From positions 1 to 55,775 of the forward strand of contig CABQNH010000010.1 in the NCBI GenBank assembly GCA_902465435.1: DNA of 55,775 bases, in the 5' to 3' direction. The notes under the pieces were generated by a model that saw nothing but the letters and a program-made list of their open reading frames with translations, had not been told where the DNA came from and did not search any database. The position numbers and the translations under genes were made by a program. This DNA is from an uncultured Eubacteriales bacterium (GTDB lineage Bacteria > Bacillota > Clostridia > Oscillospirales > Oscillospiraceae). Below are positions 33,634 to 41,901 of the stretch, one piece after another (position 1 is the first letter of the stretch; each line of letters begins with the position of its first letter).

Positions 33634-33852
33634 TTACTTGCTTCTCCATGTGATCCTACCTTGGGTCAGATCATAGGGAGACATTTGAACTGTTACCTTG
33701 TCACCGGGCAAGATCTTGATATAGTTCATTCTGAGCTTGCCGGAAATGTGTGCCAGAATCGTATGCTCATTGCCGAGTTTGACTTTGAACATCGCGTTCG
33801 GCAGTGCATCGGTTACGATGCCCTCAAGTTCGATTACGTCGTCTTTTGCCAA
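33634..33852 (-). CDS. infA: Translation initiation factor IF-1
   Basis: The 72-residue S1-fold protein binds the ribosomal A site during initiation. The sequence AKDDVIELEGIVTDALPNAMFKVKLGNEHTILAHISGKLRMNYIKILPGDKV is the family signature, ending LTQGRITWRSK. It lies six bases downstream of the KOW protein gene and before rpmJ. Confidence 0.98.
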   Translation of the reverse strand: MAKDDVIELEGIVTDALPNAMFKVKLGNEHTILAHISGKLRMNYIKILPGDKVTVQMSPYDLTQGRITWRSK

Positions 33853-33858
33853 GTTACC

Positions 33859-34146
33859 TTAACCTCCTTGGTTTTGACATGAATGTTCTTGGCTGAACTT
33901 AGCCAAATCCCTTCGTAATTCGCTGTTGAGTAGTTTGTCGTCGGATCGAATCTTCTCAGCGACGCGCGATTCAGGCCGAGAGACCCTGCGGACATGCTTC
34001 AGCTTTTTCCGTTTGGGATTTTCGAGCTTTCTTTCTTTGCCGTTCGCGAGAAAGAGATAATCGCCCTCCATGTCAATGACATAAAAGTACATTCCTCGAT
34101 CGCGTCCGGCGATTGAAATAATAATGTCCGATTTGGAAATTTCCAT
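33859..34146 (-). CDS. KOW-domain RNA-binding protein (L14e/L27e-like)
   Basis: This 95-residue basic protein resembles the KOW-domain, ribosomal L14E/L6E/L27E-like family commonly found between map and infA in Clostridia. The N-terminal 40 residues (SDIIISIAGRDRGMYFYVIDMEGDYLFLANG) form the KOW-type barrel. A Lys/Arg patch, KLENPKRKKLKHVRRV, follows. The C-terminus is charged and probably helical. It starts one base after the map stop, so it is translationally coupled. A role in ribosome function or assembly is inferred from position. Confidence 0.85.
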   Translation of the reverse strand: MEISKSDIIISIAGRDRGMYFYVIDMEGDYLFLANGKERKLENPKRKKLKHVRRVSRPESRVAEKIRSDDKLLNSELRRDLAKFSQEHSCQNQGG

Positions 34147-34147
34147 A

Positions 34148-34903
34148 CTAAAGCCCCTCGGTGACGGTGAGAATTTCCGGCTCGCCGTCTGTTATGAGCA
34201 CAGTATTTTCGTAGTGAGCCGAGAGCTTTCCGTCGGCAGTCACCGTTGTCCATTTGTCCTTGAGAATTCTAACCTCGTAGGTTCCCACATTGACCATTGG
34301 CTCAATGGCGATCGTCATACCGGGAATCAGTCTCGGACCCCTTCCGGGGTTACCATAATTGGGGACCTCCGGCTCTTCGTGGAGGTTGCGGCCGACACCG
34401 TGACCTATGAAGGCGCGCACCACGGAAAAACCGTTCTTCTCGGCATACGTTTGCACCGCATGACCGATGTCCGAAATTCTGTAACCCGGGCGTGCGAATT
34501 TCACGCCCTCGAAAAAGCTCTGCCTCGTGACATCAATGAGCTTTTTTGCCTCAGGAGAGATTTCTCCGCAGGCGAAGGTTGCGGCGCAATCCCCATGAAA
34601 TCCCTTATAGAATGCGCCGACGTCGATGGAAACAATGTCTCCCTCGCGAATTTTTCTGCCATCCGGGATCCCGTGAATCACGGTATCGTTGATGGAGATA
34701 CAGGCGCTGGCGGGGAACCCGCCGTAATTCAAAAAGGATGGTTTTGCACCTTGCGACACGATAAAATCGTGGACAGCTTTGTCAATCTCACGGGTCGTAA
34801 CGCCCGGCCTTACCATACTCCCGCCCAAAGCGCGAGCTGCCGCGGTAATTTTACAGGCCTGACGCATGACCTCGATTTCGCGTTCATTTTTAATAGGGAT
34901 CAT
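34148..34903 (-). CDS. map: Methionine aminopeptidase, type I
   Basis: The enzyme removes N-terminal Met from nascent proteins with a dinuclear metal centre. The 251-residue sequence carries the ligands in ISINDTVIHGIPDGR, IVSIDVGAFYKGFHGDCAAT, GHGVGRNLHEEP and the C-terminal TITIEP-like MTIAIEPMV region and LITDGEPEIL. It starts one base after the adk stop and precedes the KOW protein gene. Confidence 0.97.
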   Translation of the reverse strand: MIPIKNEREIEVMRQACKITAAARALGGSMVRPGVTTREIDKAVHDFIVSQGAKPSFLNYGGFPASACISINDTVIHGIPDGRKIREGDIVSIDVGAFYKGFHGDCAATFACGEISPEAKKLIDVTRQSFFEGVKFARPGYRISDIGHAVQTYAEKNGFSVVRAFIGHGVGRNLHEEPEVPNYGNPGRGPRLIPGMTIAIEPMVNVGTYEVRILKDKWTTVTADGKLSAHYENTVLITDGEPEILTVTEGL

Positions 34904-34904
34904 A

Positions 34905-35537
34905 TCAAATACCTAAAGCCGCCAGAATATCACGGGTGGCGTCTTCGATGGGCTGATTTCCCAGCACAAGCCGCAGCTTGCCGAGCTTTTCATAATAGCC
35001 CTTGAGCGCCTCGGTTTCGTCGTGATACACGCGCAGACGATTGCGCACCGTTTCCGGCGCATCGTCCTTGCGAATCACAAGCGCATCCCCGCAGGCATCG
35101 CAGATACCATCTTGCTTGGGCGGATTGGCAGAAATGTGGTAGCTCGCACCGCACTTGCCGCAGACGCGGCGTCCGGTCATGCGCGCTTCGATCTCTGCAT
35201 CATCGACTTCAATGGAAACCACTGCGTCGAAATGAATGTTACGAGCTTCCAAGGCTTCCGCCTGCGGGATCGTGCGCGGCATACCGTCTAAGATATACCC
35301 GTTCGCGCAGTCCTCGCGGGCAAGCCGCTCCTCGACGATGTGAATAATCACATCGTCGGGAACGAGCTGGCCGTTGTCCATATAGGCTTTCGCCTTCAGA
35401 CCGGTGGGAGTCGAGTTCTTAATTGCTTCACGCAGGATATTGCCGGTTGAGATCGTCGGGATATGCAGGCGCGCGGCGAGAATTTCCGCCTGCGTGCCCT
35501 TCCCGGCACCGGGAGCACCCAAAAGAATCAACTTCAT
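34905..35537 (-). CDS. adk: Adenylate kinase (zinc lid)
   Basis: It catalyses 2 ADP to ATP + AMP. The P-loop is GAPGAGKGT (residues 7-15), followed by ISTGNILREAI, the GYILDGMPRT block and the lid domain. The lid carries Cys126, Cys129, Cys146 and Cys149, the structural zinc site of Gram-positive adenylate kinases. It has 210 residues. The start at 35537 has GGAGG seven bases upstream, 16 bases after secY. Confidence 0.98.
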   Translation of the reverse strand: MKLILLGAPGAGKGTQAEILAARLHIPTISTGNILREAIKNSTPTGLKAKAYMDNGQLVPDDVIIHIVEERLAREDCANGYILDGMPRTIPQAEALEARNIHFDAVVSIEVDDAEIEARMTGRRVCGKCGASYHISANPPKQDGICDACGDALVIRKDDAPETVRNRLRVYHDETEALKGYYEKLGKLRLVLGNQPIEDATRDILAALGI

Positions 35538-35553
35538 GCAGCAGCCTCCAAGA

Positions 35554-36840
35554 TTACTCCAGGAAACCCTTGTAATGCCGCATGAGCATCTGCGCTTCCA
35601 TCTGCTGAACGGTTTCCAGCGCAACGCCAACCACGATGATGACGGAGGTGCCGCCGATTGCGAGGTTGAAGTCGATCTTGAAAATCGCATTTGTGATGAT
35701 CGGCAGCAGAGCGACAATGCCGAGGTACAGTGCGCCGAAGAACGTGATCTTCGAGATGACTCTGCGAATGAAGTCGGACGTCGGGCGACCCGGGCGGAAG
35801 CCGGGGATAAAGCCGCCGTTCTTCTTCAGGTTGTTCGCGATCTCAACGGGGTTGTACTGGATGGTCGCATAGAAGTAGCTGAAGCCGAAAATCAGCAGGA
35901 AATAGCAGATTGCGTAAACCGCAGTCTTGGAATCGAATACGTTGCGGTAGAACCAGGTATTGGTTCTGCCGACGAAGGTCGCGATCGTTGCAGGCAGCGA
36001 AGCGATCGACTGCGCGAAGATGATGGGAAGAACACCGGACATATTGACCTTGATCGGCAAATGGGTGTTCTGGCCGCCATAAATCTTACGGCCGACATTA
36101 CGCTTTGCGTACTGCACGGGAATTCTGCGTTCCGACTGGTTGATGTAAACGATGAAAACGATCAGTGCGAGTGCGCCGACCAGGATGCAAAGAACAACAT
36201 ACCAGTTGCTTGCCAGATCCGACTTGAGCATGCCGACAAACTTGCTGACATCATTCGGAATACGCGACAGAATGTTTGCAAACAGAATGATGGAGATGCC
36301 GTTGCCGATGCCGAATTCGGTGATCTGATCGCCGAGCCACATCACGAAGGAGGCGCCGGCGGTGAAGGTCAGGATGATGACCACTGCGGTCAGGAAGGAG
36401 CTCATATTGCTTTCGATGAGGTTGTAGTTGTTCAGCATCATGTAGTAAGCAAAGCCCATGAGCAGACCGAGGCCAACCGTTGTGTAGCGGGTGATCATCG
36501 CGAGCTTCTTCTTGCCTTCCTCGCCGCCGTCCTTAGACAGTCTTTCCAGAGCCGGGATGGCAATGGTCAGCAGCTGAATAATAATGGAGGCGTTGATATA
36601 CGGCTGAATCGAGAGTGCAAAGACGGTTGCCTGCGAAAAGGCGGAGCCGGACATTGCATCATAAAGACCCAGGATCGTACCGGACAGATCCGTTGCGAAG
36701 ATGGTCTCAAGGTAGTGCGTGTTAATAAACGGGACAGGAACGACATTGCCGACTCTGTACAACAGAACGATGAACAGAGTGAAGAGCATTTTCTTCTTCA
36801 GGTCGGCAATTTTCCAGGCGTTTCGGAGTGTAGTAAACAC
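35554..36840 (-). CDS. secY: Preprotein translocase subunit SecY
   Basis: SecY is the central channel of the Sec translocon, with ten membrane helices. The 428-residue protein begins FTTLRNAWKIADLKKKMLFTLFIVLLYRVG and includes the plug and pore segments, SERRIPVQYAKR in the cytosolic loop, and GFRPGRPTSDFI near the C-terminus. The start codon is GTG, directly adjacent to the rplO stop with no spacer, so translation is probably coupled. Confidence 0.98.
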   Translation of the reverse strand: MFTTLRNAWKIADLKKKMLFTLFIVLLYRVGNVVPVPFINTHYLETIFATDLSGTILGLYDAMSGSAFSQATVFALSIQPYINASIIIQLLTIAIPALERLSKDGGEEGKKKLAMITRYTTVGLGLLMGFAYYMMLNNYNLIESNMSSFLTAVVIILTFTAGASFVMWLGDQITEFGIGNGISIILFANILSRIPNDVSKFVGMLKSDLASNWYVVLCILVGALALIVFIVYINQSERRIPVQYAKRNVGRKIYGGQNTHLPIKVNMSGVLPIIFAQSIASLPATIATFVGRTNTWFYRNVFDSKTAVYAICYFLLIFGFSYFYATIQYNPVEIANNLKKNGGFIPGFRPGRPTSDFIRRVISKITFFGALYLGIVALLPIITNAIFKIDFNLAIGGTSVIIVVGVALETVQQMEAQMLMRHYKGFLE

Positions 36841-37281
36841 TTACACCACCTCAGCCTTTCCACCTGCCTCTTCAATTTTGGCCTTGGCAGATTCAGAGAA
36901 TGCTGCGGCCTTCACGGTCAGCTTCTTGGTGAGCTTTCCGTTCGACAGAACCTTCAGGCCGTACTTGCAGTCATTCAGGATGCCTTTTTCGATGAGGGCT
37001 GCTGCATCAACGACCGAGCCGTCCTCGAAAGCGTTCAGAGCTGCTACGTTAACAGCGGTGAGGGGTTTTGCATAAATGTTGTTGAAACCACGCTTCGGGA
37101 TACGTCTTGCAAGAGGCATCTGGCCGCCTTCGAATCCGATGCGGACCTTGCCGCCGGAGCGAGCCTTCTGACCCTTGTGACCGCGGCCTGCCGTCTTGCC
37201 GTTGCCGGTACCGGTGCCGCGACCCTTGCGCTTACCAACCTGGGTAGAACCCATTACGGGAGCAAGTTCATGAAGTTCCAT
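36841..37281 (-). CDS. rplO: Ribosomal protein L15
   Basis: The 146-residue large-subunit protein has the Gly/Arg-rich N-terminal extension GKRKGRGTGTGNGKTAGRGHKGQKARSGG and a globular C-terminus ending KAKIEEAGGKAEVV. It follows rpmD and is directly joined to secY, the usual spc order. Confidence 0.98.
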   Translation of the reverse strand: MELHELAPVMGSTQVGKRKGRGTGTGNGKTAGRGHKGQKARSGGKVRIGFEGGQMPLARRIPKRGFNNIYAKPLTAVNVAALNAFEDGSVVDAAALIEKGILNDCKYGLKVLSNGKLTKKLTVKAAAFSESAKAKIEEAGGKAEVV

Positions 37282-37294
37282 TCTTGTCTCCTCC

Positions 37295-37477
37295 TTATTC
37301 TGCTTCGGTGACTTCGAGCAGGTAGCCGATCTTTGCGATCTTGCCGCGCGTCTGCTCGTTATCGGGCTGAATCGTCATCTGGCCGATCTTGCGAAGGCCA
37401 AGGGACTCTGCCGTAGCAATGTGCTTTTCGATGCGGCCGTTCAGGCTCTTAACCAATTTGATTTTCAGATTTGCCAT
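37295..37477 (-). CDS. rpmD: Ribosomal protein L30
   Basis: The 60-residue protein NLKIKLVKSLNGRIEKHIATAESLGLRKIGQ is typical bacterial L30 with its two helices and three strands. It lies between rpsE and rplO with a good ribosome site. Confidence 0.97.
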   Translation of the reverse strand: MANLKIKLVKSLNGRIEKHIATAESLGLRKIGQMTIQPDNEQTRGKIAKIGYLLEVTEAE

Positions 37478-37491
37478 GTTAATCGCCCTCC

Positions 37492-38007
37492 TTAACCGAG
37501 AATCTCGTCAACGCTCTTGCCGCGGATGCGTGCAACCTCTTCCGGGCCACGGAGGCTCAGAAGACCCTGCATCGTTGCCTTTACAACGTTCTGCGGATTG
37601 TTGGAGCGCAGGCACTTCGTACGGATGTTGGTGATGCCGACCGCTTCCATGACGGCACGGACCGCACCGCCCGCGATAACGCCGGTACCAACGGCAGCCG
37701 GCTTCATCAGGACGGAACCGGCGCCATAAATGCCGATCACTTCGTGAGGAATGGTGGTTCCTGCAAGGCTGACCTTATGCAGGTTCTTCTTCGCGTTCGC
37801 AATGCCCTTGAGGATTGCTTCGGAAACTTCGGCAGCCTTACCAAGGCCATAGCCGACGGTTCCCTTGCCGTCGCCGACGACGACAAGCGCGGAGAACTTC
37901 ATAACACGGCCGCCCTTGACGGTCTTGGAAACGCGGTTCAGGTAAACAACCTTTTCCACGAATTCCGGAGCAGTGTTTTCTGCTTCACGATTTCTGTTAT
38001 AAGCCAT
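37492..38007 (-). CDS. rpsE: Ribosomal protein S5
   Basis: The 171-residue decoding-fidelity protein has the double-stranded RNA-binding N-terminal domain, with VVYLNRVSKTVKGGRVMKFSALVVVGDGKGTVGYGLGKA. The C-terminal GVIAGGAVRAVMEAVGITNIRTKCLRSNNPQNVVKATMQGL block follows. It lies in normal order between rplR and rpmD. Confidence 0.98.
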   Translation of the reverse strand: MAYNRNREAENTAPEFVEKVVYLNRVSKTVKGGRVMKFSALVVVGDGKGTVGYGLGKAAEVSEAILKGIANAKKNLHKVSLAGTTIPHEVIGIYGAGSVLMKPAAVGTGVIAGGAVRAVMEAVGITNIRTKCLRSNNPQNVVKATMQGLLSLRGPEEVARIRGKSVDEILG

Positions 38008-38024
38008 CTTTTCTTCCTCCTGCC

Positions 38025-38384
38025 TTAAAATTCGAGTCCGGCTTCGCGGGCGCCTTCAGCAAGAGCGGCAACACGGCCGTGGAAAATATAGCCGCCGCGG
38101 TCGAAAACAACGACCTTAATGCCCTTGTTCAGTGCGCGCTCAGCGACGAGCTTGCCAACCTGCTTTGCTGCGTCGCAATTGCCTGCTGCGCCTTCGAACT
38201 CCTTGTCGAGGGTGGAAGCGGAAGTCAGGGTGACTCCGTTAACATCGTCGATAATCTGTGCGTAAATGTTAGCGTTGCTGCGGAATACGTTCAGACGAGG
38301 TCTCTCGGGCGTGCCGGAGATCTTGCCGCGAACTCTGATGTGGCGCTTCATGCGCTGCGCGTTCTTGTCAAATTTCTTCACCAT
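38025..38384 (-). CDS. rplR: Ribosomal protein L18
   Basis: The 119-residue 5S rRNA-binding protein contains RMKRHIRVRGKISGTPERPRLNVFRSNANIYAQIIDD, VGKLVAERAL and VVFDRGGYIFHGRVAALAEGAREAGL, all canonical. It lies between rplF and rpsE. Confidence 0.98.
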   Translation of the reverse strand: MVKKFDKNAQRMKRHIRVRGKISGTPERPRLNVFRSNANIYAQIIDDVNGVTLTSASTLDKEFEGAAGNCDAAKQVGKLVAERALNKGIKVVVFDRGGYIFHGRVAALAEGAREAGLEF

Positions 38385-38401
38385 AATGGCACACCTCCTA
38401 A

Positions 38402-38947
38402 TTATTTCTTACCGCCGGTCTTGCCTTCCTTGCGGCGAATGACCTCAGTAGCGTATTTAATGCCCTTGCCCTTGTAGGGCTCCGGGGGTCTCTTACCTCT
38501 GACGTCTGCGGCAAACTGGCCGACGGCCTGCTTGTCAACGCCATGGATAACGATTTTGTTGGGAGCGGGAACGTCGATCGTGATGCCGTCGATCTCTTCC
38601 ACAACAACGGGATGGGAATAGCCGAGGTTCATAACGAGCTTCTTGCCGTCCTTCTGTGCACGGTAGCCAACACCGTTGACCTCCAGCTCCTTGGTGAAGC
38701 CGTTGGAAACGCCGACGACCATGTTGTGCAGCAGCGTGCGGGTCAGGCCGTGCAGGCTTCTGTAGAGGTGCTCATCGTTCGGACGCGTAACGTGAATGAC
38801 ATTGCCCTCCACATTGATGGCGATATCATGATGGAATGTCTCAGTCAGTGTACCCTTCGGGCCCTTCACGGTGACAACGTTGCCTGCAGCAACATTGACT
38901 TCCACGCCTGCCGGTACAGTGATGGGCATTTTGCCGATTCTTGACAT
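38402..38947 (-). CDS. rplF: Ribosomal protein L6
   Basis: The 181-residue protein has two related alpha/beta domains. It starts SRIGKMPITVPAGVEVNVAAGNVVTVKGPKG and carries the C-terminal GVDKQAVGQFAADVRGKRPPEPYKGKGIKY block near the sarcin-ricin loop contact. It lies between rpsH and rplR. Confidence 0.98.
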   Translation of the reverse strand: MSRIGKMPITVPAGVEVNVAAGNVVTVKGPKGTLTETFHHDIAINVEGNVIHVTRPNDEHLYRSLHGLTRTLLHNMVVGVSNGFTKELEVNGVGYRAQKDGKKLVMNLGYSHPVVVEEIDGITIDVPAPNKIVIHGVDKQAVGQFAADVRGKRPPEPYKGKGIKYATEVIRRKEGKTGGKK

Positions 38948-38959
38948 ACTGTTACCTCC

Positions 38960-39358
38960 TTACCAGACAAACGCGAGGACTTCACCGCCGACATGCAGCT
39001 TGCGAGCAGCCTTGTCGGTCATGACGCCCTTAGACGTGGAAATGATCGCGATGCCGAGACCCTTAAGAACCTTAGGCAGCTCCTCCGCGCCGGCGTAGAC
39101 ACGCAGGCCCGGCTTGGAAACGCGGCGCAGGCCGGCAATGGCCTTCTCGCGGTTGCCGAGGTACTTGAGCGTAATGTGGATGACACCCTGGGTGCCGTCG
39201 TCCTCGACGGTGAAAGCCTGAATATAGCCCTCGTCGAGAAGGATCTGTGCAATGGCCTTCTTCAGATTGGAAGCAGGGACATCGACAGAAGCGTGCTTTG
39301 CAGAGTTGGCGTTCCGGATTCGGGTCAGCATATCTGCAACGGGATCGGTGATTTGCAT
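38960..39358 (-). CDS. rpsH: Ribosomal protein S8
   Basis: The 132-residue central-domain 16S binder has DPVADMLTRIRNANSAKHASVDVPASNLKKAIA and the C-terminal GIAIISTSKGVMTDKAARKLHVGGEVLAFVW. The start at 39358 (MQITDPV) has AAGGAGG eight bases upstream. It is preceded by an unusual 167-base gap after rpsN. Confidence 0.98.
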   Translation of the reverse strand: MQITDPVADMLTRIRNANSAKHASVDVPASNLKKAIAQILLDEGYIQAFTVEDDGTQGVIHITLKYLGNREKAIAGLRRVSKPGLRVYAGAEELPKVLKGLGIAIISTSKGVMTDKAARKLHVGGEVLAFVW

Positions 39359-39525
39359 TTGTGTTATCCTCCTTATTGAAGTTACCGCGAGCATTCGGCC
39401 GCCGATTTCTGAAGGCCGCCGCGCCTGCGGTTAAGACGCCAGAGTATCAGGAGAATGTAGACAGAAAGCCTGCCCCATTTTCCCCTGACTTCTGATGTCT
39501 GTATTACAAATTATTGGGTGCTTGC

Positions 39526-39711
39526 TTACCAGCTTGCCTTGCGGACACCGGGGATCTGCCCCTTGTACGCCAGCTCGCGGAAGCAAATACGGCAAATGCC
39601 GAAGTCACGCAGATATGCGTGCGGGCGACCGCAAATCTTGCAGCGGTTATAGCGGCGGGAGGAGAACTTAGCTTCCTTCTGCTGCTTGAGAATCATTGCT
39701 TTTCTTGCCAT
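39526..39711 (-). CDS. rpsZ: Ribosomal protein S14, zinc type
   Basis: This is the short, 61-residue S14 with a zinc site of Cys24, Cys27, Cys40 and Cys43 (CKIC...CRIC) and the C-terminal FRELAYKGQIPGVRKASW. The zinc form implies that a zinc-free paralogue might exist elsewhere for zinc limitation. It lies between rplE and rpsH. Confidence 0.97.
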   Translation of the reverse strand: MARKAMILKQQKEAKFSSRRYNRCKICGRPHAYLRDFGICRICFRELAYKGQIPGVRKASW

Positions 39712-39727
39712 GTCAAAATCCTCCCAA

Positions 39728-40267
39728 TTAAGCGTAGAACGGAGCGCCGACCAGTTTCAGCAGCTCTTTTGCTTCTTCGTCGGTATTCGCGGTGGTGCAG
39801 ATGCAGATATCCATGCCGCGGATCTTATCGACCTTGTCATACTCAATTTCAGGGAAGATGAGCTGTTCCTTCAGACCAAAGGCATAGTTTCCGCGGCCGT
39901 CAAAGGAGTTGGGGTTAATGCCGCGGAAGTCACGAACACGGGGCAGCGCCACGTTGAACAGACGATCGAGGAATTCCCACATTTTGTCGCCGCGCAGGGT
40001 GACCTTAACGCCGACGGTTTCGCCTTCACGAACCTTGAAGTTTGCAACAGACTTGCGCGCCTTGGTGGTGATGGGCTTCTGGCCGGTGATGGTAGCGATG
40101 TCCTTTACGATTGCCTCGATCTCCTTGGCATTGTTCTTAGAGTCGCCGCAGCCGACGTTGACGATAACCTTATCGACCTTCGGAATCTGCATAACGCTCT
40201 TATACTGGAACTTGCTCATGAGGGCGGGAGCGATTTCTTCATTGTACTTTACTTTCAGTCGTGCCAT
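39728..40267 (-). CDS. rplE: Ribosomal protein L5
   Basis: The 179-residue 5S rRNA-binding protein starts ARLKVKYNEEIAPALMSKFQYKSVMQIPKVDKVIVNVGCG. It includes the GQKPITTKARKSVANFKVREG block and the P-site contact loop LPRVRDFRGINPNSFDGRGNYAFG. It lies between rplX and the S14 gene. Confidence 0.98.
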   Translation of the reverse strand: MARLKVKYNEEIAPALMSKFQYKSVMQIPKVDKVIVNVGCGDSKNNAKEIEAIVKDIATITGQKPITTKARKSVANFKVREGETVGVKVTLRGDKMWEFLDRLFNVALPRVRDFRGINPNSFDGRGNYAFGLKEQLIFPEIEYDKVDKIRGMDICICTTANTDEEAKELLKLVGAPFYA

Positions 40268-40284
40268 TTTCTAAATCCTCCCTC

Positions 40285-40596
40285 TCAAATTTCGTGGCCG
40301 CACTTCGGGCCGCGGCCGATGCGGATCTTCTTGTCGCCGTCGAGCTTGTAGCCGACGCGAACACCCTTGCCGCACTTTGCGCAGAAGAGCTGCACCTTGT
40401 CGGCGCGAAGCGGGATCTCCTTGCGGATGATACCACCCTGCTCACCCTGCTTGCGGGGCTTCACATGGCAGGTCGCCATGTTGATGCCTTCCACAACAAC
40501 CTTGTTCTCCTTGGGCATAGCCACGAGAACCTTGCCCTTCTTGCCCTTGTCCTTGCCGGACAGGACGATAACTGTATCATTCTTCTTTACGTTCAT
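40285..40596 (-). CDS. rplX: Ribosomal protein L24
   Basis: The 103-residue assembly-initiator protein has an N-terminal KOW motif (KKNDTVIVLSGKDKGKKGKVL) and the GINMATCHVKPRKQGEQGGIIRKEIPL block. Two Cys in FCAKCGKGVRVGYK form a CxxC, common in Firmicute L24. It follows rplN. Confidence 0.97.
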   Translation of the reverse strand: MNVKKNDTVIVLSGKDKGKKGKVLVAMPKENKVVVEGINMATCHVKPRKQGEQGGIIRKEIPLRADKVQLFCAKCGKGVRVGYKLDGDKKIRIGRGPKCGHEI

Positions 40597-40609
40597 GGTG
40601 ATCCCCCTA

Positions 40610-40978
40610 TTAAACGGTTTCAGGCGCCAGAGAGCAGATCTTCATGAAGTCCTTATCACGAAGCTCTCTTGCTACCGGCCCAAAAATACGGGTGCCACGG
40701 GGGCTCTTGTCGTCCTTGATCAGGACAGCGGCATTTTCGTCGAAACGGACATAAGTACCGTCTGCACGACGTACGCCCTTTGCCGAGCGAACGATAACCG
40801 CCTTGACGACCTCGCCCTTCTTCACAGTGCCGCCGGGAGTCGCTTTACGGACGGAAGCAACGATGACGTCACCGATGTTGCCGAACTTGCGCTTGGAGCC
40901 GCCCAGAACGCGGATGCACTTGATTTCCTTGGCGCCGGTATTGTCGGCAACCTTCAGATAGCTTTCACTTTGAATCAT
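40610..40978 (-). CDS. rplN: Ribosomal protein L14
   Basis: The 122-residue subunit-interface protein starts MIQSESYLKVADNTGAKEIKCIRVLGG and carries VKKGEVVKAVIVRSAKGVRRADG and RGTRIFGPVARELRDKDFMKI. It lies between rpsQ and rplX in canonical order. Confidence 0.98.
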   Translation of the reverse strand: MIQSESYLKVADNTGAKEIKCIRVLGGSKRKFGNIGDVIVASVRKATPGGTVKKGEVVKAVIVRSAKGVRRADGTYVRFDENAAVLIKDDKSPRGTRIFGPVARELRDKDFMKICSLAPETV

Positions 40979-40993
40979 AGTTGTCCGACCTCC

Positions 40994-41257
40994 TTACTTA
41001 GCCTTTTCGATAATCTCAACGAGTCTCCATCTCTTGTCCTTGGACAGGGGACGGCACTCCATCACCTTAACGGTGTCGCCGATGCCACATTCGTTATTTT
41101 CGTCATGTGCCTTCAGCTTATAGGTTCTTTTAATGATCTTCTTGTACAGCGGATGCTGAACGCTGTCTGCCACGGCAACCACGATGGTCTTGTCCATCTT
41201 ATCGGAGACGACCTGACCAATTCTGGTTTTGCGGAAAGCTCTTGTATTTTCAGTCAT
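40994..41257 (-). CDS. rpsQ: Ribosomal protein S17
   Basis: The 87-residue OB-fold 16S-binding protein contains RIGQVVSDKMDKTIVVAVADSVQHPLYKKIIKRTYKLKAHDE and ends in GDTVKVMECRPLSKDKRWRLVEIIEKAK. It lies between rpmC and rplN. Confidence 0.98.
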   Translation of the reverse strand: MTENTRAFRKTRIGQVVSDKMDKTIVVAVADSVQHPLYKKIIKRTYKLKAHDENNECGIGDTVKVMECRPLSKDKRWRLVEIIEKAK

Positions 41258-41270
41258 TTACGTTTCCTCC

Positions 41271-41465
41271 TCAGATTGCGGTCTCTTTCTCACGAATAAT
41301 AGTTTTGATGCGGGCAATATCCTTCTTGACAACGTTGATCTTGATCGGGTTGTCGAGCTGATTGGTCGCGTGCTGCATGCGCAGGAAGAACAGATCCTTC
41401 TTGCTCTCTGCAAGCTTCTCTTCCAGCTCAGCGGTGGTCAGTTTTCTCAGTTCATTTGCCTTCAT
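41271..41465 (-). CDS. rpmC: Ribosomal protein L29
   Basis: The 64-residue protein near the exit tunnel reads MKANELRKLTTAELEEKLAE at the start and is a two-helix hairpin. ATG at 41465 lies one base after the rplP stop, with GGTGGTG just inside rplP, so translation is coupled. Longer in-frame starts run inside rplP and are rejected. Confidence 0.97.
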   Translation of the reverse strand: MKANELRKLTTAELEEKLAESKKDLFFLRMQHATNQLDNPIKINVVKKDIARIKTIIREKETAI

Positions 41466-41466
41466 C

Positions 41467-41901
41467 TTATTCACCACCATTCTCAGATACTTCGTCTTCC
41501 TTCTTGACGATCTTGGTCTTGATCGGCAGCTTATGCTGTGCAAGACGGAGCGCCTCGCGTGCGTCCTCTTCGGAAACGCCGCCAATTTCGAACATAACCT
41601 TCTGTGCCTTAACAACGGCTACCCAGAATTCCGGAGCGCCTTTACCGGAGCCCATACGAACGCCGAGCGCCTTCTTGGAAACGGGCTTATCGGGGAAGAT
41701 CTTGATCCAGACCTGACCGCTACGCTTGGTGTAACGGGTCATGGCGACACGGGCCGCCTCAATCTGATTGCCGGTGATCCAGCCCGGCTCAACGGCCTGG
41801 ATGCCCCATTCGCCGTAGGCAACCTTGTTGCCACGGGAAGCGGCGCCCTTCATACGGCCGCGCTGTACTCTGCGGTACTTGGTTCTTTTCGGCATTAACA
41901 T
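41467..41901 (-). CDS. rplP: Ribosomal protein L16
   Basis: The 144-residue protein near the peptidyl transferase centre has KRTKYRRVQRGRMKGAASRGNKVAYGEWGIQA, the ARVAMTRYTKRSGQVWIKIFPDKPVSKKALGVRMGSGKGAPEFWVA block, and a C-terminal acidic tail. Its ATG overlaps the rpsC stop (TGATG), with GGAGG nine bases upstream. Confidence 0.98.
   Translation of the reverse strand: MLMPKRTKYRRVQRGRMKGAASRGNKVAYGEWGIQAVEPGWITGNQIEAARVAMTRYTKRSGQVWIKIFPDKPVSKKALGVRMGSGKGAPEFWVAVVKAQKVMFEIGGVSEEDAREALRLAQHKLPIKTKIVKKEDEVSENGGE

Noticed and set aside
35404..37311. 635-codon plus-strand open frame opposite secY, adk and rplO
   Set aside because: It covers three certain minus-strand genes and is a codon-bias shadow without a start site or recognisable domain.
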